The notes below the pieces were generated by a model that was not told the origin of the DNA, ran no database searches, and worked only from the letters and a program-made list of their open reading frames with translations. A stretch of 63,618 nt of DNA. Origin: Paludibacteraceae bacterium. Its GTDB lineage: Bacteria; Bacteroidota; Bacteroidia; Bacteroidales; Paludibacteraceae. Position 1 is the first letter of the stretch. The number at the start of each line of letters is the position of its first letter. This document shows, in pieces, positions 7,415 through 16,898 of the stretch. The DNA is taken from the NCBI GenBank assembly GCA_017483945.1, contig JAFUUE010000089.1, positions 1 through 63,618 on the forward strand, in the 5' to 3' direction. Both the position numbers and the translations under genes were made by a program.

Positions 7415-8862
7415 TGAAAAGGATTCTTCCATATCTGCTTCCGCTGCTGCTATGCATCACCTATCTAACTTCCTGTCAAGAGGATATCATCAGTGAGGAC
7501 CCGGCGCTGAATCTGTCTTTCTCGCGGGACACGGTGTCTTTCGACACGGTGTTCACGGGTATCGGCAGCGCGACGCAACAGGTGAAAATCTATAATCCGA
7601 ATCGCAATGCGGTTCGGATTGATTATATCCGTCTGGACAGTGCGCGGTGGTTCCGCATCAACGTGGACGGCGAGAACGACCCTACCCGACTGCGTGACAT
7701 GGAGTTACGGGGCGGAGACAGTCTGTTCGTCTTCATCGAGGTGCATGTGGAGCCGCAGAACATGAACAGCCCGGTACTGATAGAGGACGCGATACGCATC
7801 GGTCTGAACGGTCATAACCAGGCAATCCGACTGGAGGCGTACGGACAGGACGTGCATGTGCTGCGCAGCGCAGGACGCATGATGCGGACAGGCAACTATC
7901 GTTTTCAAAACGACAAACCCTACCTGATATACGACACAGTGGTGGTGGAAGGCAAGATGTCTTTTGACCCGGGCAGCAACCTGTATATGCACGACGGGTC
8001 GGTGCTTTATGCGCTGGGCAATGTGGATGCGCAGGGGAGTACGGCCTACCCTATCCGTATTCAGGGCGCGCGGCGTGACCGCTTGTTCGACAGTGTGCCT
8101 TACCGCTACGCGGCGGGGCAATGGGGCGGGTTCTACCTGGTGAAGGCGGACGGCATGCCGATATATGTGCTTGACCATGTAGAGATTACGAGTGCGAATG
8201 TAGGACTGTACTGCATCGGCGACGAAGGCGAGTCACGTCCGCATCTGAGCCTACGGAACTCGCTGATTCATAACCATGCGCTGTACGGACTGGTGCTGCA
8301 GAATGTTGATGCAGAGATCATTAATACGGAGATAAGCAATGCAGCGTCGTATTGCGTATATCTGGCGGGCGGAAATCACGAGATAACGCATTCGACCATC
8401 GCCTCGTATTTCAACTCGACCAATATCCGCGTGCAATCAACTCCGCGGCAAGATGATGCAGCCCTATATATCAACGACCTGAGCAAGCATATGGTGCCTA
8501 CTCGCCTGCGTCTGCGCAACAGTATTGTGACAGGAGTGAGACGGAACCAATGGCTGCTGGCGACACCCTTCCCCGAGTATTATCCGGAAGAGGTGTATGG
8601 TAACTACCTGAAGACAGACACGTTAGAGATTCCTCATGCGTGGGGCAACGTATATTGGCAGGATGGAGATACAGCCGCCGTGTTCCGCAACGATTTCTAT
8701 GAGTACAAGGTATATCGGTACTATGATTTCCGCTTAGATTCATTATCTCCCGCCCGCGGGATAGCAGACTCGGTATGCGCATTGTCCTACCCGACGGACC
8801 GTATGGGGAACAGCCGCGTAGGGAAAAAGCCCGATGCGGGATGCTATCAATACACGGAATAA
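7414..8862 (+). CDS. Lipoprotein with right-handed beta-helix
   Basis: The protein has 482 aa. A lipoprotein signal peptide ends at LTSC with Cys at residue 21. Residues about 30-145 look like an Ig-like beta domain (SFDTVFTGIGSATQQVKIYNPN, close to abnormal-spindle/HYDIN-type sequences). Residues about 170-440 are short repeating strands typical of a parallel beta-helix (YVLDHVEITSANVGLYCIGD, LSLRNSLIHNHALYGLVLQN, INTEISNAASYCVYLAGGNH). Related lipoproteins are common in Bacteroidales, but I know no function for them. It overlaps porT by two bases and is probably co-transcribed with it, so a surface or envelope role is likely. Confidence 0.75.
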   Translation: MKRILPYLLPLLLCITYLTSCQEDIISEDPALNLSFSRDTVSFDTVFTGIGSATQQVKIYNPNRNAVRIDYIRLDSARWFRINVDGENDPTRLRDMELRGGDSLFVFIEVHVEPQNMNSPVLIEDAIRIGLNGHNQAIRLEAYGQDVHVLRSAGRMMRTGNYRFQNDKPYLIYDTVVVEGKMSFDPGSNLYMHDGSVLYALGNVDAQGSTAYPIRIQGARRDRLFDSVPYRYAAGQWGGFYLVKADGMPIYVLDHVEITSANVGLYCIGDEGESRPHLSLRNSLIHNHALYGLVLQNVDAEIINTEISNAASYCVYLAGGNHEITHSTIASYFNSTNIRVQSTPRQDDAALYINDLSKHMVPTRLRLRNSIVTGVRRNQWLLATPFPEYYPEEVYGNYLKTDTLEIPHAWGNVYWQDGDTAAVFRNDFYEYKVYRYYDFRLDSLSPARGIADSVCALSYPTDRMGNSRVGKKPDAGCYQYTE

Positions 8863-8904
8863 AACGTTCAAAAGAATTTTTGTAACTCGCAGATTCTTCG
8901 TAAG

Positions 8905-8948
8905 TAACATACTAATAACCTACTAATCACATACTAATCACATACTAT
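8905..8948 (-). repeat. 11-bp tandem array, four units (GTKATT family, inverted)
   Basis: On the plus strand the 11-mers are TAACATACTAA, TAACCTACTAA, TCACATACTAA, TCACATACTAT. Read on the minus strand they become GTGATTAGTAT, GTGATTAGTAG, GTTATTAGTAT and a degenerate GTTACTTACGA. The array lies 18-61 bp upstream of the start codon at 8966. It shares the 16-mer GTGATTAGTAGGTTAT with the array at 36021-36097, which runs in the opposite orientation. Confidence 0.85.
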
Positions 8949-8965
8949 TGATACTGGTTTGAACT

Positions 8966-11905
8966 ATGAAAAGGAACTGGAATATATTGATTTTTAGCCT
9001 ATTATTTATTTGTTTATTTTGGGCAGTCCCTGTTAACGGTCAGCAGGCGGCAGGCGCGAAGCACGACGTGTATGGTCGTGTGGTGAGCCAATCGGACGGT
9101 AAGGCGATAGAGATGAGCACGGTTCGTCTGTTTCAGTATGCGGGCACGGACTCATTGCTGGTGACAGGTGCCCAGACGGACGACGAGGGCTACTACCTGC
9201 TGAACGGTGTGGCAGACGGCAGTTACAAGTTGATAGTAAGCTCCGTAGGATACAAAGAGGTCGTTGTCGCAGTGACGGTACGAGGGAAAGACACGGAGTT
9301 GGAGCCACTGCGACTGGCGGAGGATGTGCAGGCATTAGCGGAGTTAGACGTGCGCGGTCACGCCGCGGAGATGACAGTCAAAGGCGACACAATCGAGTAT
9401 AACACCAGTGCTTACAAGACGAACGAGGGGGATGTGGTGGAGGACCTGCTGAAGAAGATGTCGGGCGTAGAGGTGAGTCAAGACGGCACGGTGAAAGTGA
9501 ACGGAGAGACGGTCACGTCCATCCGCATCGACGGCAAGAAATTCTTCGGGGACGACGTTCAGGCCGCGACGAAGAATATACCTGCGGACATGATAGAGAA
9601 GATACAAGTGATTGACGACAAGTCGGATATGGCCAAGTTAACAGGCTTCGAAGACGACGAGACGCAGCGTATCATCAACCTGACGCTGAAGCAGGACAAG
9701 AAGCGCGGCCTGTTCGGCAACTTCAACGGCGGCGTAGGTGCGGACATGGTGGCCGACAACGGGCAATGGTTCGGGTATAATCCGCGGTTCATGAGCGAAG
9801 ACTTCCGGTATAACGCGGGGTTGTTTCTGAACATGCTATTGGATGACAGTCAGACGACTATCATGGGTGGCGGGAACAACACGAACGAGGCCCGGAGCGG
9901 TCGCGGACGCAGTACGTTGTCAAACGGCGACAACGGAATCACATGGGCGGAGAACCTGGGCGTCAATACGAACATCGTAGGCAAGAACGGCTGGCTGTAC
10001 GGCGGCGACGCGCAGATGGGGCACAGCTACACGGACATGCGCACACTGAGCGAGACAGAACAATGGGGCGAGGAGTACCGCTATTTCCGCCGCGACACAA
10101 GTGCGCAGACATCGAACATGTGGGATGTGCGCGGGCAGGTAGAGACAGAATGGCAGATAGACAGCATGAATAAGTTGATATTGCAGCCGGAAGTGACGTA
10201 CTCAAACACGGTGTCAGATAGTTACAAGGACTACAACTACCGCCGCGACGCAGACACGCTGACGCGCGGTGAGCAACTGAACACAAGCCGGTCGCAGAGT
10301 GTGGGTGCGAAACTGAAGGTGATATATAACCACAAGTTCCGAAAAGCCGGACGTACGCTGACGCTGAATGCGAACGTCAACTTCACGAGCAGCGACAGCC
10401 ACTCGCACAACTTCGCGCAGAACGATTTTGTGAGCACATCGAGCCGGGAGGTGATTAACCAATGGACAGACAAGCGCAATCAGGGGGTGACATATGGTTT
10501 CAGGCTCTCATACGTGGAGCCGATATGGCGGACAAACCACTTCCTGGAGACAGCAGTACAGTTCTCGCACAACAACCGTCTGTCCAAGAAAGACCAATAC
10601 AACGACAGCCTGCGCACGGACCGTGATGAAGAGTACTCCAACAGTCTAACGAACAACTACATAAGCGAGATAATCGAAGCCAACTACAAATGGGTGGAGA
10701 AGTTGTTTGACCTGACAGTAGGTGTGCGCATCAACCCATCACAAACTCTGTCGGAGACGATGTACGGCGACGGTTCGGTGCTGTTACGGAGCAATAATGT
10801 GTGGAACTTCTCGCCGAACGCGTCGTTCAAATACAAGATGGGCAAGAAGAATTTTGTCCGTCTGCGCTACCGCGGTACGAGTACACAGCCGAGTATCGAC
10901 CAGATAGAGCCGGTGCGGGACAACAGCAACTCGATGAACGAGACGGTGGGCAACCTGAACCTGCTGCCGGAGTTCAAGCATAACATACGACTGATGTACA
11001 GCAAGTTCGACGCCAACAGCTTCTCAAGCATGATGGCGGGACTGCAAGGCAACGTGACGAAAGACGCACTGGTGAGCAACAACATATACGACGAGCACGG
11101 CAAGCTGTACCAACAGACAGTCAATGCGTCGGGTACGCCGTGGAACGTGCAGGGGGATTTTATGTACAACACCCCGTTTGCGAAGAAGCTGATGCAGTTC
11201 AACACACGGACGATCGTATCATATAACCAGCGCGTGTCGTACCTGCAGCGCGAGCAGAGCGCAGCGAGCATCGCACAGATGATTAGCGACGACACATGGA
11301 TGCTGGGGCAAGAGAGCCGCACGGGGAGTCTGCACGTGGAGGAGGACTTGACGCTACGGCTGACGCATGACATAGTGGATGTGGGCGTTGTGGGCAAGTT
11401 CAACTACACGCGGACCACAAACACACTCAGTCAGCAGACCGCGTCGAATGTGATACGATGGAGCGTGACAGGCGATTTGAGCTTCCACCTGCCGAGGAAC
11501 TGGGACATCAGTACGGACGTGGGCTACACAGACCGCATCGGTTACGGCGAGTCGCTGGGCAACCTGAGCGAGGTGGTGTGGAACGCATCGGTCAGCAAGA
11601 CATGGACCAACGCGAGTCTGAGTCTGAACCTGCACGACCTGCTGAACCAGAGTCTGGCCATCACGCAGACCATCAGCGAGAACTCTATCAAGTACCAGGC
11701 CAACAACTCATTAGGGAGTTATTTCCTAATCACCTTCACATATAAGTTGAACAAGATGGGTGACCTGAAAGCGAGCGGTCGTGCTGCGCGCATGCAGGAG
11801 ATGATAGAGAACCAAGGGAGTCAGGCTCCCGGCAGCGGAGCAATGCCTCCGACACCACGTGGTGGTGGCGAACCGCCGATGGGTCCACCGCCGGGGATGT
11901 TGTAA
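8966..11905 (+). CDS. Large outer-membrane beta-barrel protein with carboxypeptidase-regulatory domain
   Basis: The protein has 979 aa. The signal peptide spans about residues 1-26 (ending PVNGQ). A carboxypeptidase-regulatory-like domain follows (DVYGRVVSQSDGKAIEMSTV ... VSSVGYKEVVV), then a plug-like region (DTIEYNTSAYKTNEGDVVED, LLKKMSGVEVSQDGTVKVNG, IRIDGKKFFGDDVQAATKNI) and a beta-barrel to about residue 935. The C-terminal 45 residues are an unusual Pro/Gly/Met-rich tail (PPTPRGGGEPPMGPPPGML), which would be exposed after the last strand. It has the same overall architecture as the 4101 gene but is clearly divergent. It is preceded by an 11-bp repeat array and is convergent with the esterase gene, with 9 bp between stops. 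Confidence 0.85.
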   Translation: MKRNWNILIFSLLFICLFWAVPVNGQQAAGAKHDVYGRVVSQSDGKAIEMSTVRLFQYAGTDSLLVTGAQTDDEGYYLLNGVADGSYKLIVSSVGYKEVVVAVTVRGKDTELEPLRLAEDVQALAELDVRGHAAEMTVKGDTIEYNTSAYKTNEGDVVEDLLKKMSGVEVSQDGTVKVNGETVTSIRIDGKKFFGDDVQAATKNIPADMIEKIQVIDDKSDMAKLTGFEDDETQRIINLTLKQDKKRGLFGNFNGGVGADMVADNGQWFGYNPRFMSEDFRYNAGLFLNMLLDDSQTTIMGGGNNTNEARSGRGRSTLSNGDNGITWAENLGVNTNIVGKNGWLYGGDAQMGHSYTDMRTLSETEQWGEEYRYFRRDTSAQTSNMWDVRGQVETEWQIDSMNKLILQPEVTYSNTVSDSYKDYNYRRDADTLTRGEQLNTSRSQSVGAKLKVIYNHKFRKAGRTLTLNANVNFTSSDSHSHNFAQNDFVSTSSREVINQWTDKRNQGVTYGFRLSYVEPIWRTNHFLETAVQFSHNNRLSKKDQYNDSLRTDRDEEYSNSLTNNYISEIIEANYKWVEKLFDLTVGVRINPSQTLSETMYGDGSVLLRSNNVWNFSPNASFKYKMGKKNFVRLRYRGTSTQPSIDQIEPVRDNSNSMNETVGNLNLLPEFKHNIRLMYSKFDANSFSSMMAGLQGNVTKDALVSNNIYDEHGKLYQQTVNASGTPWNVQGDFMYNTPFAKKLMQFNTRTIVSYNQRVSYLQREQSAASIAQMISDDTWMLGQESRTGSLHVEEDLTLRLTHDIVDVGVVGKFNYTRTTNTLSQQTASNVIRWSVTGDLSFHLPRNWDISTDVGYTDRIGYGESLGNLSEVVWNASVSKTWTNASLSLNLHDLLNQSLAITQTISENSIKYQANNSLGSYFLITFTYKLNKMGDLKASGRAARMQEMIENQGSQAPGSGAMPPTPRGGGEPPMGPPPGML

Positions 11906-11914
11906 TCCAACCGT

Positions 11915-13129
<1,215 letters not shown>

Positions 13130-13994
13130 TTAGTTATTTGTCAGGGATTGTATGTCACGTTGTATCTGTCGGCGGAGTTGCTCCAATGAATCGAAACGCG
13201 TCTCTGGGCGCAGGAAGCGCAGCAATTCGACTCTCAGGGAGGCGCCGTATAGGTCACCGCTGTAGTCCGGGATATGCAGTTCGAGTGTACGTTCGGAGGC
13301 CTCGACGGTCGGGTTCGCTCCGATATTGAGCAGGGCGGGCTTCGTCTCCCCATCGGGCATATGCACCCGGACAGCATAGACGCCATCCGCGGGGATGAGT
13401 TTGTCGGCATCCACCTCCATATTGGCCGTCGGAAAGCCGATAGCCCGTCCGATAGCCCGTCCGTGCACCACGCACCCGCGCAGACTGTAGGGGCGCGTCA
13501 ACATCGCCGCCGCGGCCTCGCAGTCGCCCTGCATGAGGGCACGACGTATCGCGGAAGAGGAGACTGCGCCCTCGGGCGCACGGTCGATAGGCATAAGTTG
13601 CACGCCGGCCTGCTGCGCGGCCTGCTCGTAGTCAGCGAAAGAGGTGAGGCGGTCGCTGCCGAAAACGATGGTCGTATCCCATGAGGAGAAGCGTGACACC
13701 GCAATGGTCATGGAGGAGCGCGAGGAACTCCGCAGCGGTCATATGACGCACGACGGGGAACTGAAAGCAGAAAATCTCGTCGGGCGACTCGGCGCGCAGC
13801 AGGGCTATACGCTCGTCATAGGTCGTGAGGAGAGGCTTGGGGACGCCGCGGAGGAGCGTCTCGGGATGTTGCTCAAAAGTGATGACGGCACTCTGCAAGC
13901 CGTGCTCGTGTGCAACCCGACGGAGGACAGACAGCAGATAGCGGTGTCCGGAATGGACGCCATCAAAGAAGCCTATGGTCGCAGCATAACTCAT
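13130..13994 (-). CDS. ribF: Bifunctional riboflavin kinase / FAD synthetase, frameshifted
   Basis: RibF makes FMN and FAD from riboflavin. The N-terminal nucleotidyltransferase part reads from ATG 13994 (MSYAATIGFFDGVHSGHRYL, then ITFEQHPETLL, TTYDERIALL, LLLMGYDHRF) and then leaves frame. The remainder is open in the frame of 13130-13711 (GSDRLTSFADYEQ, SSSAIRRAL, and the kinase domain with GRAIGRAIGFPTANMEVD, YAVRV, NIGANPTVE, LELHIPDY). The two halves join if the run of four A on the plus strand (13662-13665) is read as three, so a single-base expansion explains the break. Because FAD synthesis is normally essential, a sequencing or assembly error is likely, but a real mutation is possible. 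The promoter at 14053-14083 is shared with prmA. Confidence 0.88.
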
Positions 13995-13998
13995 AACA

Positions 13999-14023
13999 TA
14001 GTCGAAAGGTGCTTAGAGCACGC
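13999..14023 (-). promoter_or_regulatory. Short hairpin element upstream of ribF, shared with mnmA
   Basis: The plus-strand motif AGTCGAAAGGTGCTTAGAGCAC matches AGTCGAAAGGTGC-GTAG-CGCAC at 18111-18132 except for two bases that pair with each other in the hairpin (T-A here, G-C there). Both copies lie just upstream of a minus-strand start codon. Confidence 0.4.
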
Positions 14024-14052
14024 CATATCAGCGAGCGTCAACTAAACTGATG

Positions 14053-14083
14053 CAAAGGTACGAATAATTTTGCATATATGCAA
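14053..14083 (-). promoter_or_regulatory. Promoter of ribF (divergent module)
   Basis: Minus strand: -33 TTGC (14083-14080), 19-nt spacer, -7 TACCTTTG (14060-14053). The -33 box lies in the 14-bp perfect palindrome TTGCATATATGCAA (14070-14083) shared with the prmA promoter. Confidence 0.8.
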
Positions 14084-14100
14084 TTTTTTCTGTATCTTTG
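14070..14100 (+). promoter_or_regulatory. Promoter of prmA (divergent module)
   Basis: -33 TTGC (14070-14073), 19-nt spacer, -7 TATCTTTG (14093-14100). It overlaps the ribF promoter at the palindrome 14070-14083, so the two should compete for RNA polymerase. Confidence 0.8.
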
Positions 14101-14122
14101 TGCCTAATTATCCCCAATACAT

Positions 14123-14926
14123 ATGCAATATAGCGTAGCCCATTTTGAGTATCATTTTGCCGAAGAGTGGCAACAGGCTGTCTTTGAACAACAACTGGCA
14201 GACATCGGATTCGACAGTTTCGACGGAGAAGATGCGTATATAGTGAGTCAACAACTGGACCAAGCGGCATTGGAGTCGCTGGCGGACGCCACCGAGGGCG
14301 TGAGATTAGTGAGTGTGGAGCGTTGTCCCGACAACGACTGGAACGCCACATGGGAGCAGGAGCATGCGTTGGAAGTGCTGGCCTGCGGTGTGCAGATACG
14401 CCCCCGTTGCGCTTTCGGGGCCGGACACCACCAGACGACCCGCATGATGACAGAGGCGCTGCAAGAGGGTGCCGAGGGGAACAGTCCCCTGCTCAACCCA
14501 CGCGGGAGGCGCGTACTGGACATGGGATGCGGCACAGGCGTGCTCGGCATCACCGCCGCCAAACTGGGTGCCGAGGAGGTGGTGGGCATTGACATTGACG
14601 AGAACAGCGTAGCGAACACGCAAGAGAACGCCGCACTCAACAATGTGAATATCACCGTACTGCAAGGCTCTACCCCACCCGTCGCAACAGACGAAGGCGA
14701 ACGGTTCGACCTCATTATGGCCAATATCCACCGCAACATCCTGCTTGCGCAACTGCCTGCCTATGCGCGACTGCTGCGCAAGGGGGGACAAGTATGGCTG
14801 TCGGGGTTCTACGAAGAGGATGCGGAGGTGCTCATTGAGGCCGCACAGCAACTGGGACTACGGCTCGTCAGCCACAGGCATATAGACGAGTGGCAGGCGG
14901 TGTTTATGGAAAGCGGGGAGAGATAG
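14123..14926 (+). CDS. prmA: Ribosomal protein L11 methyltransferase
   Basis: It methylates ribosomal protein L11 with S-adenosylmethionine. At 267 aa it is slightly shorter than the E. coli enzyme (293 aa). The N-terminal L11-recognition domain (residues 1-55) is followed by a linker with DWNATWEQEHALEVL and IRPRCAFGAGHHQTTRMM, both typical of PrmA. The class I methyltransferase core has motif I VLDMGCGTGVLGI (about residues 130-142), the acidic motif VVGIDIDENSV and motif IV DLIMANIHRNIL, which resembles the NIL signature of the family. The start ATG at 14123 follows the promoter at 14070-14100 by about 15 nt of leader. Confidence 0.96.
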   Translation: MQYSVAHFEYHFAEEWQQAVFEQQLADIGFDSFDGEDAYIVSQQLDQAALESLADATEGVRLVSVERCPDNDWNATWEQEHALEVLACGVQIRPRCAFGAGHHQTTRMMTEALQEGAEGNSPLLNPRGRRVLDMGCGTGVLGITAAKLGAEEVVGIDIDENSVANTQENAALNNVNITVLQGSTPPVATDEGERFDLIMANIHRNILLAQLPAYARLLRKGGQVWLSGFYEEDAEVLIEAAQQLGLRLVSHRHIDEWQAVFMESGER

Positions 14927-14939
14927 TCCAAACAAACGC

Positions 14940-16862
14940 TTAGGGGGTGAGGAGGATTTTTTGGGTGGAGGAGCCGTGGCGGAGGATATAGACACCGGCA
15001 GGGAGGGCGTGCAGGCTCGTGCTGCCGGGGTGTTCGTAGAAGCAACTGCCGGGGTGTTCATAGAAGCAGCCGCAGGGACGTCCATAGAGGTCATAGACGA
15101 GATAAGGTCCGGAGGCATCCACTGTCGCTACGCTCTCGGGCGCGTATGGTATATAGGTATATCCTAATCGGTTGTCGAGCCAGTCGATACGGTCAGAAAG
15201 AAAGCGCTTGACGTTAGCCACTTCGCCTTGGTAACTGCCCCAGAGGACAGGGTTCTGGTGAACATAAGCATTCATGATGGGCCAGCGGAGGAAGTTAAGA
15301 CGCTGAGAGGCATCGAGTTGGTCGGCAAGACTGTCTATCCAGAGTTCGAGTTGGTCGGCGGTGATGCCGTGGTGGCGCACCTCATCCCAGATAGTAAGCA
15401 GCTGCTGCTGAGCGGCTCCATCACGAATGACGATACGATCCACGAACGCACGCATGTTACCGGCACAACTGCCCCCGCTACGGTAGATATAGTCCGGCTT
15501 GTCGTTGATGGGATAGGTGCGGTTATCATTCTCGAAGGCAATGTCAAAATCCCAGACGGGGCCGGTGTAGAGGGTGTCATTGTTGCGGTACTTATACATG
15601 TAAGTGCTCCAGTAAGTGTCCGTATTGCCGGACAATTCTCCGACGAGGAAATGGCGGAGGAACGTGTTATAGTCGAGACAGGAGCTGGGGTTCTGCTCCA
15701 TACGATTGAAACACTGACGGATATAGTCAAACTGCCGAGGCGTAATGGTCTCGTCAGAGGGATGGTGTATGGTGACGGGATTGACTCGGTCGGAATAGAA
15801 CCAGGAGGTCCCCTCGTAGGCATAGGCGTCCACCTCGATGAGGTAGCCCCCGGTGAGGGCCTCGCCGAGGGTGTCGGCGGGTGTCATCTCCTGCACGGGC
15901 ACGCGCCCTTCGTGCACCTGGACGCGGTCGCTGAGCTGGTAACAGCCTTTGTATTCGCCATTGAGCAGCACGTCCACGGCCTGTGCATAGGGCGTGTAGG
16001 GCATATGCACGAGGCGGCTCAGGTGGTTGGCGAGGAGGTTGCGGAGGAGGGTCTTGTCGCCATAGTTATTGATGAGGTTCCACTTGCGGGCCTTGGTCGA
16101 GGTCCCCGGCATGGCCTGCTTCCGGTCGAAGGTGATGCGGTAGGGTTTCTTAGGGAAAGTACGGGAGTAGTTACCGCGTTCGCGGGTGGTGGCGGGCTGG
16201 TTGAGCAGGTGCGTCCCATCGCCGGAGATAATCAGCACCTGAGCAGGGATTTCGTGAATCTTGTCGTAAGGGATTTCGCCGTTGAGGGTATGAATGCTGA
16301 CGGTCGGGAGGTTGGTGAGTTGGTAGAGACGGGTGTCATCGCCTGAGCCGGCATGGCCGTAGAACTCGAGTTCGGCAATGTTACAACGCGCATCATCGGG
16401 GCCGACATAACGCACATAGCGGAAGCCGCGGGAGCAGGTGACATCGGCGTAGGATAGTTGGCCGATAGTCCCCTGTTCGTCAATGATATACAGCGGAAGC
16501 GCATCCATAAAGTCCTCCCTGTTTGCCCCCTCGAAGACGCCGAGGAGGACACGTTGGGGTCCATGACTGTCCACGCGCGGCGCCCATCCGACGCGAGTGA
16601 TGACATGCGGAGTCCCGAGGTCAAGGCCGCACCACGTGTAACTACGCTCCCAAGAGGCAAAGCAGGTGTTGAGGTCGCCGTCGAAGGCCATCTCGCGGGT
16701 GTTGGCCGTGCGCGACTCGGTGAAAGTGGTGTAATCGACGGTGGCCTCGGTGCCGATGATGAGGCCCGTGAGCTTGCTATCCTGCCCGCGCAGGGGGGCG
16801 AGCGAGAGGAGTAACAGGCTGATAATGAAGACGATGCGGACAGGATGGGTGGTCATATGCAT
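14940..16862 (-). CDS. Secreted CotH-like protein with discoidin-like domain and T9SS C-terminus
   Basis: The protein has 640 aa with a signal peptide (to about residue 26). Residues about 30-170 resemble an F5/8 type C (discoidin-like) domain (AFDGDLNTCFASWERSYTWC, GLDLGTPHVITRVGWAP, ELEFYG). Residues about 180-560 are CotH-like: RERGNYSRTFPKKPYRITFD, KARKWNLINNYGDKTLLRN, DVLLNGEYKGCYQLSDRVQV, and GPVWDFDIAFENDN near the metal site. CotH of Bacillus is an atypical protein kinase; secreted bacterial members are mostly uncharacterised. The C-terminus (VYDLYGRPCG ... LPAGVYILRHG ... KILLTP) is a T9SS type A sorting domain, interrupted by a duplicated CFYEHPGS octapeptide. It is last in the minus-strand run from lpdA. 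Confidence 0.82.
   Translation of the reverse strand: MHMTTHPVRIVFIISLLLLSLAPLRGQDSKLTGLIIGTEATVDYTTFTESRTANTREMAFDGDLNTCFASWERSYTWCGLDLGTPHVITRVGWAPRVDSHGPQRVLLGVFEGANREDFMDALPLYIIDEQGTIGQLSYADVTCSRGFRYVRYVGPDDARCNIAELEFYGHAGSGDDTRLYQLTNLPTVSIHTLNGEIPYDKIHEIPAQVLIISGDGTHLLNQPATTRERGNYSRTFPKKPYRITFDRKQAMPGTSTKARKWNLINNYGDKTLLRNLLANHLSRLVHMPYTPYAQAVDVLLNGEYKGCYQLSDRVQVHEGRVPVQEMTPADTLGEALTGGYLIEVDAYAYEGTSWFYSDRVNPVTIHHPSDETITPRQFDYIRQCFNRMEQNPSSCLDYNTFLRHFLVGELSGNTDTYWSTYMYKYRNNDTLYTGPVWDFDIAFENDNRTYPINDKPDYIYRSGGSCAGNMRAFVDRIVIRDGAAQQQLLTIWDEVRHHGITADQLELWIDSLADQLDASQRLNFLRWPIMNAYVHQNPVLWGSYQGEVANVKRFLSDRIDWLDNRLGYTYIPYAPESVATVDASGPYLVYDLYGRPCGCFYEHPGSCFYEHPGSTSLHALPAGVYILRHGSSTQKILLTP
15009..15062 (-). 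repeat. 24-bp tandem duplication inside the CotH-like gene
   Basis: Two near-identical 24-bp copies encode CFYEHPGS twice, between the first and second strand of the sorting domain. It is in frame, so the domain is lengthened but not broken. Confidence 0.7.
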
Positions 16863-16898
16863 TCGTTATAAGCGGTTCATACTAAGGGAGTTACAGGG

